A program made the position numbers and the translations under genes. Below, piece after piece: positions 1 to 10,000 of a stretch of DNA of 33,385 nucleotides. The notes beneath the pieces were generated by a model that was not told the DNA's origin, made no database searches, and saw only the letters and a list, made by a program, of their open reading frames with translations. This DNA comes from Saprospirales bacterium (lineage in GTDB: Bacteria > Bacteroidota > Bacteroidia > Chitinophagales > JADJOU01). The stretch spans positions 1-33,385 of the forward strand of contig CANESS010000009.1 of NCBI GenBank assembly GCA_947441115.1, given 5' to 3'. Every line of letters begins with the position of its first letter. The first letter of the stretch is position 1.

Positions 1-681
1 ATACTCGTAAATAGGATTTATAAGAAAGTGTCTATGATTGGCTATACTTAGCCCAGTATCAGCAACAATTCGCTCAAATCTTTTGATAGATATTCCAGTT
101 TCTTTCACTTCTACATAGCCATCAGGATGCTCTCCAAGTAGTTTCATCAATCCCTTGTATAGGGGCATAGGGAGCAGATGTGTATATGGTATTTTAGCAA
201 ACAGTTTGCTCTGAGCAACTTGCTGGTGGCCTCCAAAAGGCATATTAAACGGTGGAAAACCGAAGAAAATATAACCGTCAGGTTTTAAAAAGTTTTTCAA
301 CACCATCATGACCTTTTCTTGATCATGAATATGCTCTATGACATCTTTTAGCACAATTAAATCAAAGTACTCATTGTATTGATTTTGAAACTCTAGGTCA
401 TAGACATTTTTAGCAACCAAAGTCATAGCACCACTATGGACATCTTCTTGATTAAAATCTATCGCTATTTGGAGTCTGGCTTCGTCTAATTCTACCCCTA
501 CTCCTAAACAGCCTCTTTTGCTAAACGCTTTCAAGACTCCTCCCTCAGCGCAGCCCACCTCTAGAACCTTCATGCCAGAAACTATTGGCATAACTTCCTC
601 TATAAATGGCAGTACAGATTTCTCGGCATTGAGCGTCTGCATTTCGTAATACCACTTTCTATCTTTGTGAAATTCGTACAT
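1..681 (-). CDS. Class I SAM-dependent methyltransferase, C-terminus cut by window edge
   Basis: This gene is missing from the ORF track because it runs off the left edge; reading the minus strand from the ATG at 681 gives 227 open codons. The protein begins MYEFHKDRKW. Glycine-rich motif I, VLEVGCAEGG, lies near residues 39-48 and binds S-adenosylmethionine in this fold. It is followed by an acidic strand-2 end (GVELDEARL) and the motif DLIVLKDVIEHI, typical of the Methyltransf_11/23-type families. The later stretch FFGFPPFNMPFGGHQQ is common in Bacteroidota methyltransferases of this type. The methyl acceptor cannot be told from the sequence; small molecules, lipids or sugars are all possible. 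It lies 95 bp downstream of pccB on the same strand. No TAnnTTTG box was found directly before it, so its promoter is unclear. Confidence 0.85.
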   Translation of the reverse strand, partial: MYEFHKDRKWYYEMQTLNAEKSVLPFIEEVMPIVSGMKVLEVGCAEGGVLKAFSKRGCLGVGVELDEARLQIAIDFNQEDVHSGAMTLVAKNVYDLEFQNQYNEYFDLIVLKDVIEHIHDQEKVMMVLKNFLKPDGYIFFGFPPFNMPFGGHQQVAQSKLFAKIPYTHLLPMPLYKGLMKLLGEHPDGYVEVKETGISIKRFERIVADTGLSIANHRHFLINPIYEY

Positions 682-706
682 TAATTAGCTTTTTCAGTTG
701 AAAGTA

Positions 707-724
707 AACACTTGAATTAGTGTT
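707..724 (-). terminator. Weak hairpin between pccB and the methyltransferase gene
   Basis: AACACT and AGTGTT form a perfect 6-bp stem around a 6-nt loop. On the minus strand it is followed only by TTTACTTTC rather than a solid T run. It may be a weak terminator for pccB, or chance in AT-rich DNA. Confidence 0.25.
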
Positions 725-776
725 GTCTATTTTATAAATTAGAATATTTGGACTCTATAGATTTAACACTCGAAAA

Positions 777-2315
777 CTAGAGTGGTATATTATCGTGTTT
801 CTTCTTAGGTAAATTGACCACCTTATTCTCAAGCATTTTGAATGCTTTGATTACTTTCAATCTGGTCTCTCTAGGATAAATAACCTCATCTATAAAACCT
901 CTAGCCGCCGCTTTATATGGATTGGCAAATTTTTCTGTATAATTCAATTCTTTTTCCTTCCATGTCGCATCCTTATCGCTGGAGGCATTGATCTCATTTT
1001 TAAAAATAATTTCAGCGGCCCCTTTTGCACCCATCACTGCTATTTCTGCTGTAGGCCAAGCTAAATTTACATCGGCTCCAATGTGCTTGGAGTTCATGAC
1101 ATCATAGGCTCCGCCATAAGCTTTTCGTGTAATCACTGTAATTTTAGGCACGGTAGCTTCGCTAAAGGCAAACAATAATTTAGCACCGTTGGTAATAATA
1201 CCCTGCCACTCCTGATCTTTCCCAGGAAGGAAGCCAGGTACATCTACTAGCGTGAGCAAGGGAATATTAAATGCATCGCAAAAGCGAACAAATCTTGCTG
1301 CTTTTCTACTAGAGTTGATATCTAAAACACCTGCTAAACTTGCGGGCTGATTGGCGACAATGCCCACGCTTCTGCCACCTATTCTACTAAAGCCACAAAT
1401 AATGTTTTCTGCCCAGTCTTTATGTACCTCAAAAAATGAATCGGCATCAATGATTCCTTCGATCACTTCGTGCATATCATAGGGCTGGTTAGGGCTAGCA
1501 GGAATGAGGCAATCTAATTTTTCTCTTGATTCATTACCTAAATTAAACTCATTTTGATAAGCGTTATCTTCACAGTTCTGTGGTAAATAACTCACCAATT
1601 TTCGAATCATACGAAGACATTCGACCTCATTAGGGGCCTTAAAGTGTGTCACACCACTAATACTAGAGTGGGTATCTGCACCACCTAGTTCCTCACTGGT
1701 AATATCTTCATGGGTGACCGTCTTAACTACATTGGGGCCAGTAACGAACATATAGCTCGTCTTCTCTACCATAAATATAAAATCGGTAATTGCTGGCGAG
1801 TAGACTGCTCCGCCGGCGCAAGGGCCCATGATGGCTGATATTTGAGGAATCACTCCACTGGCCTTGGTATTTCTCCAAAAAATATCTGCATAACCTCCCA
1901 ATGAACTCACTCCTTCTTGAATTCGCGCACCCCCACTATCGTTCAAGCCAATAATCGGTGCTCCATTTTGTATCGCCAAGTCCATAATTTTACATATTTT
2001 CTCCGCATGGGTCTCAGAAAGTGAACCTCCGAAAATAGTAAAGTCTTGAGAGAATACATATACCAACCTCCCATCAATCGCCCCATGTCCCGTCACGACG
2101 CCATCGCCCAAATACTTCTCATTTTGCATGTCAAAATCAGTGCATCTATGCTCTACAAACATGCCTATTTCTTCAAAAGAGTTCTCATCGAGTAGTATTT
2201 CCACTCGCTCTCTAGCAGTTAATTTACCCTTGGCGTGCTGAGATACTATTCTTTTCTCTCCACCACCCAATTTAGCCTTTTGCCTTAAAGATTCTAATTT
2301 TTCGAATGCATTCAT
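777..2315 (-). CDS. pccB: Propionyl-CoA carboxylase beta subunit (carboxyltransferase)
   Basis: This is the carboxyltransferase half of a biotin-dependent acyl-CoA carboxylase. It moves CO2 from carboxybiotin to propionyl-CoA to make methylmalonyl-CoA, in propionate and odd-chain/branched amino-acid metabolism. The start was moved to the internal ATG at 2315 ([10 protein letters not shown]), giving 512 aa, the usual family length. The track's longer start at 2345 has no family match and overlaps a -7 promoter box. Crotonase-fold landmarks are present: GGARIQEGV and [12 protein letters not shown] in the N-terminal domain, and VDVPGFLPG with [11 protein letters not shown] in the C-terminal domain. 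The Asp of GGAYDVM (residue 405) sits where family work places an acyl-chain selectivity residue, with Asp typical of propionyl-CoA carboxylases. The biotin carboxylase (alpha) subunit is not in this window. Methylmalonyl-CoA decarboxylase alpha chain is the main alternative. Confidence 0.93.
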   Translation of the reverse strand: MNAFEKLESLRQKAKLGGGEKRIVSQHAKGKLTARERVEILLDENSFEEIGMFVEHRCTDFDMQNEKYLGDGVVTGHGAIDGRLVYVFSQDFTIFGGSLSETHAEKICKIMDLAIQNGAPIIGLNDSGGARIQEGVSSLGGYADIFWRNTKASGVIPQISAIMGPCAGGAVYSPAITDFIFMVEKTSYMFVTGPNVVKTVTHEDITSEELGGADTHSSISGVTHFKAPNEVECLRMIRKLVSYLPQNCEDNAYQNEFNLGNESREKLDCLIPASPNQPYDMHEVIEGIIDADSFFEVHKDWAENIICGFSRIGGRSVGIVANQPASLAGVLDINSSRKAARFVRFCDAFNIPLLTLVDVPGFLPGKDQEWQGIITNGAKLLFAFSEATVPKITVITRKAYGGAYDVMNSKHIGADVNLAWPTAEIAVMGAKGAAEIIFKNEINASSDKDATWKEKELNYTEKFANPYKAAARGFIDEVIYPRETRLKVIKAFKMLENKVVNLPKKKHDNIPL

Positions 2316-2334
2316 TTGTGAAATTCTATGAAGA

Positions 2335-2342
2335 CAAACATA
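2335..2342 (-). promoter_or_regulatory. -7 box of pccB promoter
   Basis: TATGTTTG on the minus strand matches TAnnTTTG and ends 19 nt before the chosen ATG. A TTG lies about 25 nt upstream of it, slightly far for a -33 element. The box supports the start at 2315. Confidence 0.55.
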
Positions 2343-2436
2343 CAATTTTTTAAGAAAACTATGGGGTCAATTTAAATGATACTCCTCATGGTATACTCGA
2401 AAATAGTTCTAGAATGATATGAAAAGTCTCTAAAAA

Positions 2437-3141
2437 TTAGACCCTTCTTCCGCCTTTTAACTTTTGGGTTAGAGCACTAAAAGCCGCAATTTTGCCATCA
2501 CGAAGCAAACCAGCCTGCTCAGGCCATGTCTCTGGAATATGAACTCTAAATCTAGGACCAGCTTTATCTAAAATTTCTTTCAATTGACTTACCTTATGAT
2601 TTGCCAATTGATCATACGAAAATATGCCATTCTCATTTAAGAGTCTCTCTAATGCAGGACCTATACCTTCAATTACTTTTAGATCATCATGCTCTTCGCT
2701 ACTTTTTATTGTAGAGACCTTTGTTGTTACTTTTTCTAACTTTATCTCTGACGATTTAAGTGAAGCTAATGCTGAGATTTCGCCCAATGCAGTCGTTTCT
2801 TGTTTCGGGTTAGAATTGCCATTACCTTTTAACTGACTTTCTAATGTTAATCCATTTGATTGATTCTCGGATAATCCTGCCAATCTATCTATTTCGTCTC
2901 GAAGCCTTTCTATTTGATCTGACAAATCAGACGAATCATTTACATTGAGATTTGAATTGACTTCCCCTTTTTGTTCTATAATAAATTCCTTCTTTCGAAA
3001 TCCAATAAAATGACGTACTAAAAATCCTATGACTGCCCCACCTGTAAGCATGAGGAGTATTTCCCATGTAGCATCCGTGCTATCATATTTTTTAAATAGA
3101 TTCTCTCCAAATGCATTTAGAATTAAAAATAAAAATATCAT
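2437..3141 (-). CDS. Membrane-anchored helix-hairpin-helix domain protein
   Basis: A 234-aa protein of unknown role. A short hydrophobic N-terminus (residues 1-10) is followed by a clear membrane segment at about 28-45 (ILLMLTGGAVIGFLV) and a basic patch (RHFIGFRKK). A short charged helix that may form a coiled coil lies at 72-92, then a Ser/Asn/Lys-rich linker to about 150. The C-terminal domain (about 153-230) starts DDLKVIEGIGPALERLL, a helix-hairpin-helix signature (G-I-G-P). It continues into AGPRFRVHIPETWPEQA, a conserved block I recall from many Bacteroidota proteins with this C-terminal module. It is encoded 18 nt after the OmpA-domain gene, so the two are probably co-transcribed. HhH modules often bind DNA, but a membrane-tethered one may instead be a protein-interaction module; I infer no specific function. 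Confidence 0.75.
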   Translation of the reverse strand: MIFLFLILNAFGENLFKKYDSTDATWEILLMLTGGAVIGFLVRHFIGFRKKEFIIEQKGEVNSNLNVNDSSDLSDQIERLRDEIDRLAGLSENQSNGLTLESQLKGNGNSNPKQETTALGEISALASLKSSEIKLEKVTTKVSTIKSSEEHDDLKVIEGIGPALERLLNENGIFSYDQLANHKVSQLKEILDKAGPRFRVHIPETWPEQAGLLRDGKIAAFSALTQKLKGGRRV

Positions 3142-3159
3142 AAATAAAAATTTGTTTAG

Positions 3160-3954
3160 TTATTGAACTTTGACTTCTACGCGTCGATTTAATGCGCGGT
3201 TTTCTTCGGTAGAATTATTAACCTTGGGACTGCTTGAACCCCTACCTTCACAAGCTATATTTGTAGCCGGCATGCCAAACTTTATCAATTGATCTTTGAC
3301 TGTGTTTGCTTGTAATAGAGATAGTGATTTATTGGCGTCTTCATCTCCTACATTATCCGTATGACCAATCAAATATATTTTACTATCTTTCGATCCGGAT
3401 ACTAGTGAACTCAAATAATTATTCAAAGCTTCACTATTGATTTCATTAGTAAAATTAGTTGGAAGATAGATTTCAGTTATGCCATGATGACTCACCAACT
3501 GCACATCAGAGCTATTCATGTCTATGCTAGCAGAAACATCCATTGTATGCATCACCGCTAGAGTATCTTGAAACTTGACATTCTTAAGTAACCCAAATAT
3601 TTGTACTCGATTGGAATCTAGTCCTCTATTTATGAGCAATTCTTTAAAAATCTGAGCACGAGCAATTCCTAAATTTTCAAAAGACGATGAGTTAACCTCT
3701 TCTGGGGTATAATAACCTACAAGGTCGATATTATTGGACTTACTAGCATCGATGAGCGAGTCAGCATATTGATCAAAATCTCCTAGGAAATAACTATCGG
3801 AGTTTTTGTAAAACTGAATAGGATATTTAGACTGAATAGCCTCCTGAGTCTCACTCTCTGGACATAAATTTTTAATCCCACATACATAATTTTTCCAGCA
3901 AAGTATGACATAAATTGGGAAGAAAGCTAATACCAAAATACTCTTTAAATTCAT
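3160..3954 (-). CDS. OmpA-family peptidoglycan-binding protein with a degenerate second OmpA-like half
   Basis: A 264-aa envelope protein. Residues 3-20 form a hydrophobic signal or anchor segment, followed by the Cys-containing CWKNYVCGIKNLC. The C-terminal half (about 165-264) is a recognisable OmpA/MotB domain: IYLIGHTDNVGDEDAN, then ANTVKDQLIKFGMPATNI, GRGSSSP and the closing NRRVEVKV. The Asp of GHTDN and the Arg of NRRVEV are the residues that bind meso-diaminopimelate of peptidoglycan in this family. Residues about 57-125 repeat the same pattern weakly (LGIARAQIFKELLINRGLDSN), suggesting two tandem OmpA-like modules, the first without the GHTDN signature. The first residues look more like a membrane anchor than a cleaved signal. 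It lies upstream of, and probably in one operon with, the HhH protein gene. Confidence 0.88.
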   Translation of the reverse strand: MNLKSILVLAFFPIYVILCWKNYVCGIKNLCPESETQEAIQSKYPIQFYKNSDSYFLGDFDQYADSLIDASKSNNIDLVGYYTPEEVNSSSFENLGIARAQIFKELLINRGLDSNRVQIFGLLKNVKFQDTLAVMHTMDVSASIDMNSSDVQLVSHHGITEIYLPTNFTNEINSEALNNYLSSLVSGSKDSKIYLIGHTDNVGDEDANKSLSLLQANTVKDQLIKFGMPATNIACEGRGSSSPKVNNSTEENRALNRRVEVKVQ

Positions 3955-3974
3955 TCTTTTAATTTAATCTCCAG

Positions 3975-3982
3975 CAAATGTA
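3975..3982 (-). promoter_or_regulatory. -7 box of the OmpA/HhH operon promoter
   Basis: TACATTTG followed by C on the minus strand matches the Bacteroidota -7 element and lies 20 nt before the ATG at 3954. No good -33 TTG is seen. Confidence 0.5.
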
Positions 3983-4037
3983 AATAAAATATAAAAATAA
4001 ACGGTAAATATAAGTCTTAGAATTAAATCTAAAGTCT

Positions 4038-4045
4038 TATATTTG
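4038..4045 (+). promoter_or_regulatory. -7 box of the type B cargo/porP operon promoter
   Basis: TATATTTG matches TAnnTTTG and ends 35 nt before the GTG start at 4081. A -33 TTG is not evident. It faces away from the OmpA promoter in a 126-bp divergent gap. Confidence 0.5.
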
Positions 4046-4080
4046 TGTAGATAACATATAATAAATACAAAACTAGATTC

Positions 4081-7000
4081 GTGAGGATATCCATAGCATT
4101 ATTCTATGTCATTCTATACCCACTTATAGGGTATGGGCATAGTAATGGATCCAATAAGTTGATATATATAGAGAATAAAGGTCAATGGCATGGGAACGTG
4201 CTATATAAAACCTCTATAAAAAATGGTGCTATCTACTTAGAGAATAATAAAATCACAGTCAATGTAACAGAGAATAAAAGTCATAAATTTGATAGCAGCT
4301 ATGACTACAGCAAGCCTTGTCAAGGACATGTATATCAGATAGAGTTTCTAAACAGCCTACCGCAGCCTCAAGTAAGTGCTGAAAAAAAATTCGATGAATA
4401 TTTCAATTTTTTTCTAAGTGAAAATCTGGCTCAATGGAAAGGAGGCTGTCAAGGCTATGAAGATATTAGGTATAAAAATTTGTATCCTAATATTGATTTA
4501 ATCATAAGTTCTAAGTATTTCCAACCTAAATACACCTTCTATCTAAAGGCTGGAGCTAAGGTCAGCGATATAAAAATGAAGTTTAATGGATTATCTAATA
4601 TTTATCTCAAATCAAATGGAGATTTAGTGTCAAGCACAGTACTAGGAGATATTGTAGACGAAAGACCAATTACTTTTCTACATCAAGAAGGCCAAATCAC
4701 AGATGTCAGCAGCAATTTCTTATTAGACAATAATATATTAACCTTCAATGTAGGCATAAACGAAATCAAAGAAAGTCAGCTATTAGAAATTGACCCTCAG
4801 ATTATTTTTAGTTCCTACAGTGGATCTACAGGAGACAATTTTGGCGCCTCTGCTACCTATGATTTTTCAGGCCATCTCTATGGCACAGGATTGGTATTCG
4901 CAGCTGGATACCCTACTACTACTGGTGCTTATCAGACCACCTTTGGTGGTCAGTCTGACATAGGAATTACTAAATTTAGCCCCACTGGTAATGCAAGAAT
5001 ATACTCTACCTACATAGGAGGCTCTAGCTTTGACGTACCTCATAGCTTGGTGGTAGATCAGAATAATAGACTTATTCTACTAGCTACTACGAGTTCTTCC
5101 AATTACCCAACAACTACTGGTGCATTTAGAACTAGTTTTTCAGGTGGTCCTAGCTTAACAGGGATTGCATCGCTGAATGGACTAGGAATTTCATATCCCA
5201 ATGGAGCTGATATTGTAATTACCAAATTTAATACTACTGGAACAGGCCTTGTTGGCTCTACTTTTTTTGGAGGATCTGGGACAGATGGCTTAGGCTTTAG
5301 TACAGATTTAGTAAAAAATTATGGCGATGGAATTCGCGGTGAAATTGAGACCGATACCTTTGGAAATATCTATTTTGCATCACTATCTAATTCTACGAAT
5401 CTACCTACCGTAACAGGAGGCTACAAGTCTACCAATTCGGGGGGATTTGATGGAATTCTTGCTAAGTTTAATACCAATTTAACTAATCTCCTAGCCTTCA
5501 CCTATATAGGTGGCTCAGCGGATGATGCGACCTATGATTTATGCTTCGACAATTCGGGTAATATCATAGCTGCAGGCGGTACAGCTTCTAGCAATATTGG
5601 TGCTACCGCGGGCGTAGTCAATACAACATATAGTGGCAATACGGATGGGATGGTGGTATCCTTAAATAACAATCTCTCTACATTGAGATTCGCGAGCTAC
5701 TATGGCACTAGTGATTATGACCAGATATATTTTATAGAGCGCGATCAATCGAACCAAATCAATCTATTGGGCCAAACCAACCATAGTAGCTCTAATTACT
5801 ACTTATTCAATGCCGGGTATTCAATCCCTCATACAGGGCAGTTTGTGTCTATACTCAATTCTACGGCTACAGCCAAAGTGCGTTCTACTATGTTCGGACG
5901 TGGAAATCAAAATCCAGATATATCTCCTACAGCCTTCCTAGTAGATTATTGTGATAAAATATTCATCACTGGATGGGGCAGCAATCTGGGTTCGTTTAAT
6001 ACTTTTTCCCTATCTACTTCAGGACTGCCTGTCACCTCTAATGCATTTCAATCGACTACCTTGGGTAATGGTTTTTATATGATGATACTAGAAGGAAACT
6101 TAAGTGCCCTCTACTATGGATCATTTTTTGGAGGAACTACGACTCTCTCGCAAGAGCATGTGGATGGTGGAACAAGTAGATTTGACAAAAATGGCATCGT
6201 CTATCATGCAGTATGTGCAGGGTGCGGTGGACAGCAAAATTTCCCAATTTATCCGAATGCAGCCTCCGTTGTGGGACCTACAAATAATAGTTCTAATTGC
6301 AATCTAGGCGTCATAAAATTTGACTTTGGCCTTCCTGTAAAAGCAGATTTTAGTTATACTCCAGGATGTGCGCCGGCTAATATCAAAATGAACAACTACA
6401 GTCATACTGTGAGCGCGAATACCCAATTTAGTTGGATATTTAGTAATGGGGTGGCCTCTAACGTTAAGGAGCCTACGGTTGCATTTACCAATCCTGGCAT
6501 CTATACAGCCATGCTCATCATACGAGATTCTACCTCCTGCAACAAAGTAGACACACTTGTAAAAAATATTGTGATTTTAGGAACTACAGCAGATACCTTG
6601 TCAGATAAAACGATATGCACAGGTAGCTCTGCCAGAATAGGATTCACTAACATAGTCGATACTGGAATGACATTTACATGGACTCCAACTACTAGCCTAG
6701 ACGATCCTACGATTTTATCCCCTTATGCCTCCCCTACGATCAATACCCAATATCGACTTATTATTCAAAAAACAGGATGTACAGATACCTTTTACCAAAG
6801 AGTACTTATAGATACACCTAAGGCACTTACTATATCGGGAGATAATATTGCTTGTATTGGCTCTTCTACTACATTTACCTGTCCCAAATACTCATTAGGC
6901 AGCTATGACTGGTTACCTAAAAATATGCTCGTTCAATCTACGAGAGACTCTGCGACCTACCTATTCACAGCGCTACCGACAGATATAACAGTAAACTACG

Positions 7001-10000
7001 TAAGCGAATATGGTTGTATCACTACAACTAAGAAAACGATCATAGGTGGAATACCTACGCTAAATGCTGAAGCAGATACTATAGCCTGCAAAGGAGACAT
7101 CATTACCCTACTAGTCAAATCAAATTTTATAGGTGGAACACTAAGCTTTAGTCCTGCTATCAATGTATTGTATCAGAATTTAGATACAGTGCGCTTTCTG
7201 TTTGATAGCTCTATGGCACTTATTATCACCAAAACGATTTCGGCTTCGTGTATAGCTAAGGATACCCTTTCTTTTAAATTATTAAAAGATAAACTAAATT
7301 GGCAAATAGATAGTATACTTTGTTTTAACGAACTTGCCCGAGCTACAGCCAATACGCATACAAATTACACCATAAATTGGCAACCTTCGGCCACATTGAC
7401 TACCCCGCAGAATACAAGTCCAGCAATATTTAATCTCAGCAATACCTCTAGAAAAATATATATCGAAGCGCAGCACAATCAAAAAAGTTTCTGCCAATTT
7501 AAAGATTCTGCATTCGTGAAATTCATTCAAGTGTTCGTAAAATTAAATGCAGATACCATTAAATGTAAGGACAGTCTAGTGACTATAAATCATACAAACT
7601 CTAGTGGTACGAATAAGCAATGGACCCCTGCCAATCTATTGATAAGTCAGACAAATCAAACTGCTGTATTTCGGGTACCACAAACGGGCTATTACAAAAT
7701 GACTGTAACAGATAGTAACTGTGTAGTCAGTGATTCTATCCGTATAGTCATACTCAATGATATGATAGAACTCACTGGGGACACACTCATTTGCCCGAAC
7801 GATATAGCTAGAATTAGTGCCACAAGACTCCCTGGCGCTAGCTACCAATGGACACCCTTCCCTCCTATCATAGGCAAATCAGATACTTCTCATATCCGGG
7901 TCAAGACAAAAAACCCGCAATGGTTCTATGTGCATATACAGGATACTCAAAAATGCTACGTCTTCGATTCCATTTTGCTCAAACAAATTGATAGTACACA
8001 GGTAGCAAAGGCAGATTTTAAGGCCAACACAAATTGCCAAAATTTAAGTATTAACTTTACCAATACATCCCGGGCAGTGTCCTCTTCACCTGGTTATAAC
8101 TGGAATTTTAATGGTCAGGGTAGCTCGACACAAACCAATCCTAGTTTTAACTTCACTAGCTATGGTCTGCAAAATGTGACCTTAATCATTCAAGATAATG
8201 CATCTTGCAATAAATCGGATACTATTACCCAAGCGATTTACATTTTGAATAATAGCTTCACAGCACTACCTACTATTAAGAGTTGTCAAGGAGATTCGGT
8301 CAGTATAGGATTGAAAGGAGTTACTGACCCCACAGCCACCATTAGCTGGACCCCCAATACTCAGATGTCAGGCACCAATAGTTTTAACCCAACAGTCAAG
8401 GTAAATGCTCAGACCACATTTAGAGCATTCATTACTAAAAATGGCTGTGCAGATACCCTAGAGCAAACGGTGCTCATTAATGTTCCTAAACCTCTTTTCA
8501 TTAATGGCCCAACCACAGTTTGTAATCTAGCTACTGTGCTTTATACCGCTACACCCTATTCCGTAGGACAATATAACTGGGAGCCCTTTGCTCAAATAGC
8601 ATACCAGAATAGAGATAGTGCGCGTATTATATTAACTACTAATAGAAAAATAAAAGTCAATTATGTTTCTGACTATAATTGTCTCTCCAGCGATAGCTTG
8701 CTGGTGCAGTTAGCCAATGCTAGTATTAGCCTGCAAATGGATACGATTGGTTGTAAAGATGAAATCTTAACTTTAAGCTATTCTTCTAATATACCAGGTG
8801 GGGTTTATTCATTTACCCCGAGCAGTAATATTATTTCCTCCACCGCGAACTCTGCTCAATATCGAGTAGATACCACTAGAACAATAACGGTAGATTATAG
8901 AATTAATAATGCCTGCTTCGATACAAAAACCTTGACTATAAAACTGCTAGAAGATGCTGTAAATTGGCAGCCAGACACCATAACCTGTCGTGGATTCAAT
9001 ACTCAGGCTATAGCTAATATAAGTAACCGATGGAATCTTACATGGAGTCCTACTGGTTTATTACAAAGTGCTCAAGGGGTCTCTCCGGCTAATTTTGGAT
9101 CATTCGTTCTGGATAGTTCTATATTTATTCAAGCTAGTATAGTCAATAGGCCAACCTGTATTTTCAGAGATACCGCACGCATACGCTTATTTGAAAATTT
9201 AATCCAAATCTCTGGCCCTAAATTTAACTGTAAAGATAGTTTCGTATCGCTACAAGCTAATCTTATTCCTAACACCACCTATACTTGGGGTCCAAATAAC
9301 GCCTTGTTTAATGCCAACTTAAATTCGGCGATTTTCAAAACAGATCTAAGTAGAAACTATTTTGTGTCTGCTCGATTTAAAAACCTATGTACGGCGGTAG
9401 ATACTCATTTCGTCTTTGCAGGAAATCCTGATTTGAGACTATGGGCAGATACCATAGTATGCGCCAATGATACCGTATCGCTCAATGCTACTGCACTAGT
9501 AGGTGCAAGCTATACTTGGTCCAATGGAGCTACGACCCCAACTACAATAGTGACCGTAACTCAGCCTACTATCTACAGACTCACTGTTCTTGATTCCAAT
9601 AACTGCAGACTAAATGATTCACTCCATATAAAACTATTTGACCCTACTACCCTAAAACTATTATCAAGAGATTCTATCGTATGTAAGTTCGATACTGTAA
9701 AATTATCGGTACCAAATTATCCAAAGGTCACCTATCAATGGGTACCATCGCTACCCATACTTAGTGGACAAGGAACTGCTAGCATCAAGGCATGGATAAA
9801 TGTAGATACTAAATTTCAAATTTTAGCCACACTAAGCAGAGGTAGTAGTAGCTGCTTTGTTCTAGATAGCATCCTCATGCGCAAGGATACTCAATTTCTA
9901 AAAATTTCTGGAAATCAAATCGTGTGCAAAGGAGACACTCTCACTCTTACCGCCACCCCGAATAATAGCTTCACTTATCAATGGAATCCATTGACTTGGA

